64,000 bases of DNA, from assembly GCF_029525555.1 (NCBI RefSeq), contig NZ_JAPDHZ010000008.1, positions 310,001-374,000 of the forward strand, written 5' to 3'. Position 1 is the first letter of the stretch. The number at the start of each line of letters is the position of its first letter. The notes beneath the pieces were generated by a model that made no database searches, was not told the DNA's origin, and was given only the letters and a program-made list of their open reading frames with translations. The position numbers and the translations under genes were made by a program. This stretch comes from Cohnella ginsengisoli (GTDB taxonomy: Bacteria > Bacillota > Bacilli > Paenibacillales > Paenibacillaceae). Below, piece after piece: positions 1-9,246 of the stretch.

Positions 1-297
1 GAAGATCGAGTAATGGGTCTCGTGCTTCTCCAAAAACAGGGCGAGCCCCAGCATATGCTCCGGATTGTACGCGTAACGCTGCGCCCGCCGTCCGCCGCTG
101 GACGCGTCGAGCCCCGCCGTGAACAGCTCTCCCTCGCTCTCCATGTCGGCCAGAAACTTGCTGATCGTCGGGAAGCTGATGCCCAGCATGCGGCTGAGCT
201 CGGCCTTGGTCATGCCGCCGTGCGTGAGCAGCGCGGCGCGTATGCCGCTGTAGATCAATCTGCTGCGATCCTTCGGCGTCGCAATTCGTTGTTTCAC
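1..297 (-). CDS. ROK-family transcriptional regulator, N-terminal part (cut by window edge)
   Basis: The 99 visible residues start at a GTG (297-295) behind a GGCGG ribosome site. They form a winged-helix DNA-binding domain: helix-turn-helix around residues 28-47 (THGGMTKAELSRMLGIS), then the GGRRAQRYAYN motif that closes the HTH of NagC/XylR-type ROK repressors. The sugar-binding or kinase-like ROK domain lies outside the window. Such proteins repress sugar-utilisation genes and release DNA on binding a sugar. The palindrome at 325-348 just upstream is a natural autoregulatory operator. The family is confident; the ligand is unknown. Confidence 0.85.
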   Translation of the reverse strand, partial: MKQRIATPKDRSRLIYSGIRAALLTHGGMTKAELSRMLGISFPTISKFLADMESEGELFTAGLDASSGGRRAQRYAYNPEHMLGLALFLEKHETHYSIF

Positions 298-324
298 GGG
301 GGGTTACCGCCTTTCGCAGCATCG

Positions 325-348
325 ACTTATTAAAACACTTTAATAAGT
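325..348. promoter_or_regulatory. Palindromic operator upstream of the ROK regulator
   Basis: A perfect 10-bp inverted repeat, ACTTATTAAA and TTTAATAAGT, with a 4-bp spacer. It lies 28-51 bp upstream of the GTG start of the ROK gene. ROK repressors of the XylR type bind AT-rich palindromes of this size. A TTGCGA-like -35 followed by a TTTAAT-like -10 on the minus strand overlaps it, which fits autorepression. Binding is inferred. Confidence 0.6.
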
Positions 349-419
349 GGTTGTCGCAAGTTTAACAGATGCGGCGCGCTTTGAACAGCACAAAAGAGAG
401 GGGCGGTCCCCCCCTCTCC

Positions 420-697
420 GTGTGAGCATCTATTCCGGAGCAACGCCGCAGCGAGGCCCGATAGCGATATGCCGCATCCTTATTTCGGCGCTGACTGCTG
501 ATTCGGGCCAAATAACGCTGTGTGACATCACTATTTCGGCGCAGTTCCGATTCTAGGCCGCAATAGCGATATGCCGCATCTTTATTTAGGCACTGACGCA
601 TGTTACAGGCAAAATAATGATGCGCGACATCCTTATTTCGGCGCAATACCGTTCTCAATTCTCGATAGCGATAGTCCGCATCCTTATTTCGACGCAG
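420..697. repeat. 51-bp tandem repeat array, family A
   Basis: Five units start at 460, 511, 562, 613 and 664, exactly 51 bp apart, preceded by a degenerate partial unit near 420. The conserved core reads about ATAGCGATATGCCGCATCC then TTATTTCGGCGC; the rest of each unit varies. The core holds the short palindrome ATGCCGCAT. The last unit runs into the MFS gene: its stop codon (684-686) is the TTA of the repeat core. Open reading frames across the array come from the 17-codon period and are not genes. A single diverged copy lies at 6863-6894. Confidence 0.8.
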
Positions 698-1917
698 CGA
701 CCGCCGCAGCGCTTGGCCGGGCTGCCAGCTTCCGGTACACCTTCGCGTACACCCAGACGGCGTTGATCAGCAGCAGCACGCCGGTCAAGCCGAACACGTA
801 CCGGAGGCCGAACCAAGCGGCGACCTGGCCGCCAAGCACGGATCCAGCGAACACGCCCAGATAGCCCGCGGACATGGAGAATCCGAACACCCTGCCCGTG
901 ATCTGCTGCGGCGTGATCTTTTTTGAGCAAGATATTGACCGCCGGCGTGAGGCCGGCTGACGTCAGTCCCAGCAAAAAGCGCAGGACCATGAGCTGCCAC
1001 GGGGCGGTCACGAACGCTTGGGGAATGAACAGCAAGCCCGCGGCGGTTATCGATGCCAGCATGACCTTGTGCGCGCCGATCCGGTCGGAAAGCTTGCCGA
1101 GCCGCGGCGCGGCGAAGATGTTGGCGAGGCCCGACGCCGAGAACGTAATGCCGGCGATCAGCGCGACATGGCCTGCGCCGCCGGATAGATGCGTGATATA
1201 GACGGTGAGGATCGGCTCTACCGAGTACAAGGCGACCGTGAGCACGAAAAACGTCGCGAACAGGATCAGCGTGAGGCTCTTGTCCGGCACGGAATCCCAT
1301 ACCTCCCTGAACCGACGCACCTGCATCTTGTTCCCGCGGACGAACGACTCCCGTACGAATAGCGCGGTCGCGACGAAGGCGACGAACAGCAGCGCGCCCG
1401 TTAAAAAGAACACGTCGCGCATCCCGAGGTTCTCGCCGATGAAGCCGCCGACCGTCGGACCGAGCAGCGATCCGGCGATGCTCGCCGTAGAGAGGGTAGC
1501 GAGCGCGTAGCCCGCATGCTCCTTGTCCGTCTGCGTCGCGATCATGGTCGTGCAGGCCGTCCCGTATCCCGTGATGACGCCTTGCAGCAGCCGGAGCCCG
1601 ATCAGCGCGTACACGTTGTGCGCGAAGCCCATGCAGCCGATGACGATCGCCATGCCAAGGCTCGCGCGCAGCAGCATCGGCTTGCGTCCGAACCGGTCGG
1701 CCGCGTGCCCCCAGATCGGCGAGAAGATCGCCGACACGATAAACGTAATGCCGAACGCGAGACCGGACAGCTGGGAGACGTACGCTTTATCTTCAATGCC
1801 CAGATGCTGGATAAACAGCGGCAGCACCGGGGCGAGCTGGCTCATGCCGATGCCCGTGACGAACATCCCGAACCAGCATACGATCAGGTTTCTTTTCCAT
1901 ATCGGCATAGCCGACAA
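684..1917 (-). CDS. MFS multidrug efflux transporter, MdtG-like (frameshifted)
   Basis: A 12-helix drug:H+ antiporter of the DHA1 class. The N-terminus (MPIWKRNLIVCWFGMFVTG), the loop-2 motif (GHAADRFGRKPMLLR) and the motif C region (GSLLGPTVGGFIGE) closely follow E. coli MdtG. The reading frame breaks at a T6 run (918-924). Joining frames restores KKITPQQITGRVFGFSMSAG and the last helices, ending at 684. The gene follows the isochorismatase hydrolase by 43 bp, so the two form an operon, divergent from a TetR gene that probably controls both. The substrate is unknown. The break is probably a sequencing indel, because coding quality is normal on both sides. Confidence 0.85.
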
Positions 1918-1960
1918 GCCTTCTTTCAGCCGCGGGAACGGTAGCCGGCCCCGCGATTCG

Positions 1961-2530
1961 TTAAAACAGCCTGCTCGCCCATTCCTTCGCGGTAAGCACG
2001 TCCGCCTGGCGCGGGAAAACTTTCTCGGTGAGCACGCGATGAACCTCGGGATCGGCGTCGATACAGGCGTCCGACAGTACCGTCAGCGTAAAATCGCGGT
2101 CCGCCGCTTCCCGCAGCGTCGACAGCACGACGCCGCTCGTGGAGACGCCGCAGAGGACGAGCGAATCGATCCCGCGCGCACGGAGCAGGACGTCGAGCCC
2201 GCTGCCCGCGAACGCGCTGACCCGGACTTTGGTGACCACCGGCTCGCCCGGCTCGGGCTTCACCTCGTCGAGAATCTGCGTACCCGCGTCCGCGACCGTC
2301 GCGCCGCCGTATTGGGCCAGCCCGGCGAACATTTTATTGCCGGGATGAACCTCGGGATACCCTTCGCGGAAGGCGAGCCGGACATATATGACCTGAACGC
2401 CGTGCTCTCGCGCCGCGGTAACGGCGGTCTGAAATGGCAGCCAACGCGCCTCGTCCATCGCGTATCTCGCGACGATCGACTGCTGCATATCCATGACGAG
2501 CAGCGCCGTCTTGCCGGATTGTCGTTCCAT
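1961..2530 (-). CDS. Isochorismatase-family cysteine hydrolase
   Basis: About 189 residues with the Rossmann-like isochorismatase fold. The ATG at 2530 is preferred over an in-frame GTG 9 bp upstream because GGGGGAG sits 8 nt before it. The catalytic Asp is in LLVMDMQQS (near residue 14), the Lys in VVTKVRVSAF, and the Cys in LVLCGVSTSGVV, which is the full Asp-Lys-Cys triad. Family members hydrolyse isochorismate, nicotinamide or similar amides; the real substrate cannot be told. It is the first gene of an operon with the MFS pump and is divergent from tetR, typical of a small-molecule response module. Confidence 0.88.
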   Translation of the reverse strand: MERQSGKTALLVMDMQQSIVARYAMDEARWLPFQTAVTAAREHGVQVIYVRLAFREGYPEVHPGNKMFAGLAQYGGATVADAGTQILDEVKPEPGEPVVTKVRVSAFAGSGLDVLLRARGIDSLVLCGVSTSGVVLSTLREAADRDFTLTVLSDACIDADPEVHRVLTEKVFPRQADVLTAKEWASRLF

Positions 2531-2566
2531 ATTGAACACTCCCCCTGCACCGTGATAATATTAACC

Positions 2567-2606
2567 GGAGAACTCTCCACTTGATATTAAGCGGAGACCT
2601 CTCCGC
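2567..2606. promoter_or_regulatory. Tandem TetR-type operators in the divergent promoter
   Basis: Two inverted repeats, GGAGA-AC-TCTCC (2567-2578) and GCGGAGA-CC-TCTCCGC (2591-2606), have centres 26 bp apart. The flanks are also directly repeated (ATATTAA before each). They lie between the isochorismatase start (2530) and tetR start (2656), where one TetR could repress both directions. Confidence 0.65.
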
Positions 2607-2655
2607 TGTCAAGCGCGCTCCTATTCGCAAGCCGATTGAAGGGGGGAAAGCCCGC

Positions 2656-3279
2656 ATGGACGATAAAGAAGAAGCCGCCCCGCGCCCGGAGCGGCGCGAC
2701 GCCGCCGAGAACCGCCAGCGCATTCTGGGCGCGGCGCTCCGGCTGTTCGACCGGCACGGTGCCGGCCAGGTCAGCATGAACCAGATCGCGACCGAGGCGC
2801 AGATCGGCCCGGGCACGCTCTATCGCAGGTACCGCAACAAAAGCGAGCTCTGCCTCGATCTGATGAAGGACAACATCGTCCTGCTTTTCGACGATATCGA
2901 AGCTTATCTCGAGACGCATCGCGACGGCTCGCCAAGCTTGCGGCTGCGCGGGATCGTGAGCCTGTTCGTCGGCTTCCGCGAGAAAAAGAACCAGCTGCTG
3001 GCGGGCGTCGAGGAATCCCCTCCCGCCAACCGAACCAGGCCGAGAGCGCTCAGTCCGCTGTACGGGCAGCTGCACGAGATCCTGGTCGCGCAGTTCGAGG
3101 AGATGTCTGGATCCGCGCAGGACAACGCCGCCGTGCAAGCGAACGCCGTATTCAAGGCGGACATGCTGCTCGTGGCGCTCAGCAGCGAGTCCTACGCCGC
3201 GCAGCGGGACGTTCGCGGGCTGTCCCCGGAAGAGATCGTCGAACAGCTCGGACTGACCTTTTTCCCGGAGCGGGACTGA
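2656..3279 (+). CDS. TetR/AcrR family transcriptional regulator
   Basis: About 207 residues from the ATG at 2656, which has a GGGGGGAAAG ribosome site; the upstream in-frame ATG at 2581 lies inside the operator and is rejected. The N-terminal HTH (residues ~17-63) reads RQRILGAALRLFDRHG, then VSMNQIATEAQIGPGTLYRRY, a textbook TetR_N. The C-terminal half is a helical ligand domain. It is divergent from the isochorismatase-MFS operon and very probably represses it and itself through the paired operators at 2567-2606. The ligand is unknown. Confidence 0.9.
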   Translation: MDDKEEAAPRPERRDAAENRQRILGAALRLFDRHGAGQVSMNQIATEAQIGPGTLYRRYRNKSELCLDLMKDNIVLLFDDIEAYLETHRDGSPSLRLRGIVSLFVGFREKKNQLLAGVEESPPANRTRPRALSPLYGQLHEILVAQFEEMSGSAQDNAAVQANAVFKADMLLVALSSESYAAQRDVRGLSPEEIVEQLGLTFFPERD

Positions 3280-3298
3280 CGGCTGCGCCGACAAAAAA

Positions 3299-3327
3299 AG
3301 CGCTCCTCCGGACGATCGGAGAGCGCT
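3299..3327 (-). terminator. Intrinsic terminator
   Basis: The stem AGCGCTCCTCCG / CGGAGAGCGCT (one bulge) with a 6-nt loop is followed on the minus strand by seven T residues (3293-3299). It ends leftward transcription from the GGDEF-EAL gene and may also stop tetR read-through. Confidence 0.75.
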
Positions 3328-3338
3328 CTTAATCGGGT

Positions 3339-3416
3339 TTACATGGGCCTCGAGAGTTTATCCAGGTTTTTCATCCAGTTATCGTAATACGATTCGGGCG
3401 TTATGGCGTCGACGAA
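3339..3416 (-). pseudogene. Possible C-terminal remnant of a protein gene
   Basis: On the minus strand an open stretch without a start codon reads FVDAITPESYYDNWMKNLDKL and ends in TAA at 3339. The composition looks like the helical tail of an extracellular solute-binding protein, but 25 residues are too few to prove it. No upstream part is visible before 3489. Confidence 0.25.
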
Positions 3417-3488
3417 GGAACAACGCCCTCACCTCCGGTATATAAATCGACGCGTATTCATGGATACGCTATTGAGCGCAGCTTGCGT

Positions 3489-5668
3489 CTATCCCAACAA
3501 CAGCGCCGTCCCCGACTCCCCCGCGGCCGACAGCATCTCCTCGAACGCTTCCGGGCTCACCGGCCTGGAATAGAGATAACCCTGCCCCACCGGGCAGCCG
3601 TGCGCGACGAGCACCTGCCGTTGATGCTCGGACTCGATTCCTTCCGCGACGACGCCCAAGTTAAGGCTCAGCCCCAGATCGATGATCGTCTTGAGCATGG
3701 ACAGCTGAACGCGGTCGTCGATATCGTCGATGAAGGACTTGTCGATCTTGATCGTATCGATGGGCAGCTTCGGGATGATGAACAGCGACGAGTAACCCGT
3801 CCCGAAATCGTCGATCGAGATGCTGATGCCCATCCGTCTGAGCGCCCGCAGCACGTCCGTGCTCTCCTTCACGTTTTGCATGATGCTCTCCGTAATCTCG
3901 AGCTCCAGGTAGGCGGGGGGGCAGGCCCGTGCGCTGCAGTACGCTGCGGACCGACATGAGGAACTCGCGGTGCTGGAACTGGCGGACCGACACGTTGACC
4001 GATACGCATAGCGGCGGATAGCCCTTGTCCTGCCAAGACTTGTTCTGCTCGCAGGCCCGTTCGAGCACCCAGTCCCCGATCGCGACGATCTGGCCCGACT
4101 CCTCGGCGACGGGAATGAACTCCGCAGGGGAGACGACCCCGAGCTCCGGATGCTCCCAGCGAAGCAGCGCCTCCATGCCGATGATCCCCTTCGTCCTCAA
4201 CTCGAACTTCGGCTGGTAGTGAAGCTTGAACTGGCGGCGCTCGATCGCCCGTCTGAGCTCGTGCTCCAGCTTCATTTTCCGAGCCATGATCGCGTGCAGC
4301 TCCGTGTCGTAGAACCGGAAGCTGTTTTTGCCGCTCTCCTTCGCCAGGTACATTGCCGCATCCGCGTATTTTAACAGGTCGTTGCTCGTACATCCGTTAT
4401 CCGGGTAGATGCTGATGCCGATGCTCGGCGTCACGATGATCTCGATCTCCTCGCAACGGAACGGCTCCCGGAACTGTCCCAAAATCCGGTCTGCCGCGGC
4501 CGCGCACCAGGAGTTCTCCGCGTCGGTCAGGATGACGACGAATTCGTCGCCGCCCAGCCTGTAGAGAAGCGAACGGGTACCGACGGAGCGCCTCAGCCGT
4601 TCGGCGGTCTGAACCAGGACGTGGTCTCCTGCATGATGCCCGAGCGTATCGTTGATCACCTTGAAGCGGTCGAGGTCGATCAGCAGCAGGCCGGCCCGCT
4701 CGCCCGTTTTGCCGACGATACGTTCCAGATCCTGCTGGAAGCGGATCCGGTTTTTCAAGCCCGTGAGCGGATCGTGATAAGCCAGGTAGCGGTACTCGCC
4801 CATCAGCTTGTTCAAGATGCGCGTCGTATGCAGCTGGCGTACGATAATTAACAGGACAAGCGCTAGCAGGCCAAGAATTAATGCGTTCAATTGCCAATGA
4901 TAGCTGGCGGTGACGAGCACGCTGATCACGACGACGCTGACGTACGGAAAATAGGTTTCCTTGATGATCGCGTCCGGATTGGCCGCCGGCGTCCATTCCG
5001 TCCCGGGCTTCCAGGCGTAAAAACCGCCTAGACCGATCAACAGCTGCGCCAGCATCCAGAGCAAATCGACCGCATCGCCTGAACGGTGCAGCCCTTGCAG
5101 GGTTAAATAAGCGTAACTCGAATCCGCCGCAACCTGGCACAGCATGCCCCAAATGATAAACTGCATGCAGCGATTGAGGGTTCCCTGCTGCTTCATGAAA
5201 TAGTACAGGACAAGGGTAACGAGCAAGATGCTTAATGTCGCGAACGGATAGGCAACCGAGATAAGATTCGCTAATATAAAGGGGCTTGGGGCATTGAGGA
5301 CCGGATTGATCAAAAAAGTGCGCGCTGATGCTCGCTGCCGCCACCATGAAAATAATAATATTGAAGGAATTGACGCCTTTGGTCGCGCTTCGATCCATCG
5401 CCCTGACTCTGTTCATGAGTGCCGCGAAGAAAAATGTGTAAGCCAGCAGTCCGCAAATCAACGAAAATTCGTTATACCCGACCACCGAGCCGCGAATCTG
5501 GCGATACAAATATTCGAGCTCGGAAAACAAATAAAATAAAGTTCCGGCACACAGCCAAGCGAAAAAGGCCCGGAGTCTGTCAGCGCCCTGTCTGCACGCA
5601 CGCCAAACCGCGTACACGGTCAGTAAGCTGGCTGCTAGCTGAAGCGCGTTCGCATTCAGGGCTCTCAT
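3489..5668 (-). CDS. Membrane GGDEF-EAL c-di-GMP turnover protein (frameshifted)
   Basis: About 725 residues: an N-terminal hydrophobic region of roughly eight helices, then GGDEF, then EAL. The cyclase signature is intact (RLGGDEFVVIL), but the upstream inhibitory RxxD site reads RSLL, so product inhibition may be lost. EAL-domain residues are also present (GMEALLRW, SVNVSVRQF, DDFGTGYSSL, KIDKSFIDD, VVAEGIESEH), so phosphodiesterase activity is plausible. Frames break at an A6 run near 5315 and a G7 run near 3918. A better ribosome site (GAGGGA) precedes an ATG at 5762; if the C7 run at 5677-5683 hides a third indel, the true start is there, adding one more hydrophobic segment. A c-di-GMP riboswitch lies upstream. 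Confidence 0.88.
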
Positions 5669-5851
5669 CCATTCGTCCCCCCCGGAAGAGGAAATCCCAG
5701 CCGCATTGATACGCCGTGAATCCGATCAAAATAGACAGGGGCAAACGCCTGGACTTAAACATAGTAATCCCTCACGATGACTAGAGAATGTGCAGCGACG
5801 CAATCGAGGAAATACATGGTAAAACCGCGTTTATCACGATTAAAACGAAAG

Positions 5852-5874
5852 GCTATTTCCCGAGGAAATAACCT
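5852..5874 (-). terminator. Expression-platform terminator of the c-di-GMP riboswitch
   Basis: The stem GGTTATTTCC / GGAAATAGCC with loop TCG is followed on the minus strand by TTTCGTTTT. It lies about 20 nt after the aptamer and before both candidate start codons (5762, 5668), so it can abort transcription of the GGDEF-EAL gene. Confidence 0.75.
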
Positions 5875-5892
5875 GTTTTCTACAGCGATTCC

Positions 5893-5975
5893 TTGGCAGC
5901 CCGGCGACCGTAGTTTCCCGTAGGCCCGTAGCTTTGCGTCCTCGCCTTTCGGCGAGTTTGCCTTTCACATGACTC
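5893..5975 (-). promoter_or_regulatory. c-di-GMP-I (GEMM) riboswitch aptamer
   Basis: Reading the minus strand from ~5975: GTGAAAGGCAAAC, a CTCGCC-GAAA-GGCGAG hairpin with a GNRA tetraloop, GGACGCAAAGC, ACGGGCCTACGGG (tetraloop-receptor side), then GGTCGCCGGGCTGCC. This is the ordered GEMM-I consensus, including GGCAAAC, the GAAA loop and GGACGCAAAGC. An intrinsic terminator follows, so control is probably by transcription termination. The gene behind it makes or degrades the same ligand, which suggests feedback. ON or OFF cannot be told from sequence alone. Confidence 0.92.
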
Positions 5976-6076
5976 TTCAATTGGTTATATACTATCATTT
6001 TTCAATCCAAATACATAGAACTATTTTCCTATAAAAGAAAAGATTTCGCTATCATTACCGATAGGCGGATGGCGAT

Positions 6077-6105
6077 ACGCATGGACGGCTTCCGCACATA
6101 TGATG
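6077..6105 (+). promoter_or_regulatory. Possible sigma-K promoter of the cgeD-like gene
   Basis: CATATGATG (6097-6105) resembles the sigma-K -10 (CATANNNTA), with an AC dinucleotide at 6077-6078 as a minimal -35. B. subtilis cge genes are sigma-K dependent, which motivates the call. The match is weak. Confidence 0.3.
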
Positions 6106-6130
6106 AGATAAGAACGGAGGGTGGGCAGTC

Positions 6131-6832
6131 TTGAGCAAACCAGGCGTATCCATCGTCGCTTGCACGAACCGTCCCGAATTTTTCGCCAACATGATCGACA
6201 ACTACGCGCGCCAACGCTATCCGCGCAAGCAACTGATCGTGATCGTCAACAAAGACGGCATCGATCTGAAAGCCCTGCGCAGGCAGGCGGCCCGATGTCC
6301 GGACGTATCCGTCTACCGGGTGCCGGAGCGGATCTCTCTCGGCCAATGCCTCAACTGCGGCATCTCCCGCGCCACATACCCGCTCATCGCCAAGTTCGAT
6401 CACGACGACTACTATTCGCCGTATTACCTGAACGAACAGGTCAGGGCGCTCCTGCGAACCGGCAGCTCCGTCGTCGGCAAGCATGCCTGCCTCGTCTACC
6501 TGGCCGCGAGCCGCCGGTTGATCGTCCGTTCGCCCGGCGAGCGGCAGCGCTTTATGAATTTCGTGCAGGGAGGCACGATCCTGTTCCGCCGAAAGGTGCT
6601 GAAGGACGTACGGTTCGCCGACATCTCCCTGGGCGAGGACGTACGCTTCCTGCGAAGCTGCCGGAGCAAAGGGCATCGGGTGTACGCCACCTCGCCTTAC
6701 AACTACGTCTACGTCCGCCGCAAAGACAAAAGCACGCATACGTGGAAGGTGAACGACCGCTATTACTTGAAGGGCAGCCAGCCCGTCGCGGTCACGGACC
6801 GGTACCGTCCGTACGCGATCCGGAGGGCTTGA
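6131..6832 (+). CDS. CgeD-like family 2 glycosyltransferase (spore surface)
   Basis: 233 residues from a TTG start (6131) behind GGAGG. GT-A fold: VSIVACTNRPEFFANMIDNY at the N-terminus, KFDHDDYYSP as the metal-binding DxD region, and GGTILFRRKVL plus LGEDVRFL toward the acceptor side, ending near YVRRKDKSTHTW. These segments match the N-terminal half of B. subtilis CgeD, a mother-cell protein of the spore outer layer. It is about half the length of CgeD, so the C-terminal part is absent. It probably adds sugars to the spore surface. It stands alone, divergent from the riboswitch-controlled gene. Confidence 0.8.
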   Translation: MSKPGVSIVACTNRPEFFANMIDNYARQRYPRKQLIVIVNKDGIDLKALRRQAARCPDVSVYRVPERISLGQCLNCGISRATYPLIAKFDHDDYYSPYYLNEQVRALLRTGSSVVGKHACLVYLAASRRLIVRSPGERQRFMNFVQGGTILFRRKVLKDVRFADISLGEDVRFLRSCRSKGHRVYATSPYNYVYVRRKDKSTHTWKVNDRYYLKGSQPVAVTDRYRPYAIRRA

Positions 6833-6862
6833 GCGTCATTGGGGGAAGGCAGTCGCGAGGTT

Positions 6863-6894
6863 ATAGCAATACGGCGCATTCTTATTTTGAGCGG
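6863..6894. repeat. Solitary copy of the family A repeat core
   Basis: ATAGCAATACGGCGCATTC followed by TTATTTTGAGCG aligns with the core of the array at 420-697. As there, it lies just after a stop codon (6832). Confidence 0.55.
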
Positions 6895-6900
6895 ACGACA

Positions 6901-6932
6901 AATCAGGCCATCCCGGGAGATATGGCCTGATT
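6901..6932. terminator. Hairpin between convergent genes
   Basis: An 11-bp stem, AATCAGGCCAT / ATGGCCTGATT, separates the glycosyltransferase (+) from the MFS gene (-). There is no clear T run on either side, so termination may be inefficient. Confidence 0.5.
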
Positions 6933-6958
6933 CCTTGCCGGCAGCCGGCGCATCTTGA

Positions 6959-8192
6959 TTATGCCGTCTTCGCCCGCGCTTCCGGTACCGGGAGCGCCGC
7001 GCGGCGCCGGTGGTGGAGCAAGACGTAGAACAGCACGGACAACAACGCGATCGATCCCGCTCCCGCGTACATCACGCGGTAGTCCGAGAAGGAGGCGATC
7101 ATGCCCATGAAGTAGGAGCCCACGCCGTAACCCAGGTCGAACATCAGGAAAAACGTGCCGGTCGCGCTGCCTCTCCGGTGCTCAGGCGCGAGCTTGATCG
7201 CCAGCGTCTGGAAGCAGGGCAGAAGCGCCCCGTAACCGATGCCCATCGCGGCGCCGGTCAACAGCACGGCGACGGCGGAGTGCGCCTGGCCGAGCACGAT
7301 CATGCCGATCGCGAACAGGGCGATGCCGGGATAGTACAAGTAATGCTCCTTGTACCGGTCGAACACCCGCCCGATGACGGGACGGGAAGCGACGATCATC
7401 ACCGCGAACACGACAAAAAACAGCGCCGTAACATGCGTCTGATGAATCTCCTCGGTAAAGGCCGCGAAAAAGCCGGACAGCGAGCTATAAGCGAATGAGA
7501 CGACAAACCCGACGATCGAGATGGGCAGCGCCTTCGGCTCGATCACGTCGCTCCAATGCAGGCGCCCCTTCTTCGATCCGGCATTCGCCGCGACGTTCTC
7601 TTCCGGCTGCGCCAGCTCCGGCTTGGACCCGGTCACCCGCATGCCCAGCGCGAACGCGAGCGACAACGCCGCGATGACGCATACCGCGAGCAGCAGCACG
7701 TCGACGTTCTTGTCCTTCCACAGCCATAGGCCGAGCGCCGGTCCGATCGCCATCGCGATGCTCATGAACATGCTATAATAGCCGACGCCCTCCCCCTGGC
7801 GGGTACGGGGAATGAGCGAAGCGGCGGCCGCGCTCGAAGCGGTCGAGGCCACGGCATAGCTGATTCCGTGGACAAGGCGCACAGCGAGGAACAGCGCCAT
7901 CCCTTTCGCACCAAAATAAGCGATGCAAGCGATCAGGAAAACGGCCAAGCCGATCGCCGTCATCCGTTTTTTGCCGAACCGGTCCGCCCACATCCCGGAC
8001 AGCGGCCTGCCGAGCACGCCCCCGACGACGTAGATCGTGATCGCGAGGCCCATCTGCTGCTGATTGCCGTGCATGCTGTCCTTCACGTAGAGCGGAAAGG
8101 CCGTGGCCAATATATAAAACGTCAAAAACATAAAAAAAGCTGCTCAAACAAACGACGACGAAATCCCTCGTCCATATTTTTTCTTTGATCAC
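6959..8192 (-). CDS. MFS transporter, LysR-linked (frameshifted)
   Basis: About 410 residues and 12 predicted helices. The N-terminus from a GTG at 8192 (MIKEKIWTRDFVVVCLSSFF) joins MFLTFYILATAFPLYV across an A7 run at ~8131. The loop-2 motif is GMWADRFGKKRMTAIG. General form and N-terminus resemble Bacillus YwoG-type transporters. The cargo is unknown. It is divergent from a LysR regulator 136 bp away, the usual arrangement for a LysR-controlled exporter. Confidence 0.82.
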
Positions 8193-8328
8193 AGCGGTTT
8201 GCGCTCCATTCTCCTGATCAAGCTTCTCTAGTGTGCAAACATTATAAGCCTCGCGGATTCATCATGTATAATACTAATTTTATGATAAATTGATCATATG
8301 AACGTAATATAAGGAGCGCGATGCTGCC

Positions 8329-9214
8329 GTGGAATTTTTGCAGCTCAAGTATTTCCAGGCGGTGGCGAGGCTCGAGCATATGACGAAGGCCGCCAAGGAG
8401 CTGAACGTGTCCCAGCCTTCGCTCAGCAATGCGATCGGGCGGCTTGAGAAGCGGCTCGGCGTGCCGCTTTTCGTGCGCCAAGGCCGGCAGGTCAAGCTCA
8501 ATGCATTCGGCAAAACGTACCTGAGACGCGTCGAGCAAGCGTTCCTCGAACTCGAGGAGGGGGGAGCGCGAGCTGGCGGACATGGCGGGGCCCGACCATG
8601 GCGTCGTCTCGATCTCGGTGACGCTCCCTTACGTGCTGCCGACGCTGCTCAAGGACTTTCTGACCGCGCATCCGCATGTCCGGATCATCCAGCATCAGCT
8701 CGGCTCTATCCTCGAGATGAAAACGAAGCTGGCGAACGCCGACATCGACTTCTGCGTCTCCTCGACGCCGATCGCAGGTCCCGACATCGAGTGGCTGACA
8801 CTGGCGGAGGAGGAGCTGTGCCTGACCGTGCCCAAGCGGCACCGGTTCGCCGGGCGGGAGCGCATCTCGCTCGCCGAGGCGGCGGACGAGCCCTTCATCG
8901 CGCTGTCTCCAAGATCCAACTTCCGGGAGATTACGGACGGCTTCTGCCGTCAGGCCGGCTTCGAGCCGCGCGTCGCCTTCGAGCTCGAAGAGGTTAGCGC
9001 GATCCAGACGCTCGTCGAGATGGGACTCGGCATCACCTTCACCCTGCCGCTCTCGCTCGGCAACCGGGCCTCGAACCCGGACACCGTCCAGGTGAAAATC
9101 GCGGAGCCGGTCTGCCGGCGGACGTTCGGCATCGCCTGGAACAGGAAGCACTACCTGTCCGAGGCCGCGGTGCATTTCCGGCAGTTCGCGATCCAGTTTT
9201 TCGGGAAGCTGTAG
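8329..9214 (+). CDS. LysR family transcriptional regulator (frameshifted)
   Basis: About 295 residues. The GTG at 8329 opens MEFLQLKYFQAVARLEHMTK, and the LysR HTH follows (AKELNVSQPSLSNAIGRLEK, residues ~20-40). The effector domain continues in another frame after a G6 run near 8560-8565 (VVSISVTLPYVLPTLLKDF, then ELCLTVPKRHRFAGRE). AAGGAG lies 12 nt upstream, a rather long spacing. It probably controls the divergent MFS gene; the AT-rich 136-bp intergenic region would hold T-N11-A sites. Confidence 0.87.
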
Positions 9215-9246
9215 GCGATCGAAAAAACGACCGCTCCGGCGAGGGT

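Noticed and set aside
2587..3294. 235-residue minus-strand ORF opposite tetR
   Set aside because: Shadow frame of the TetR gene; composition is not protein-like.
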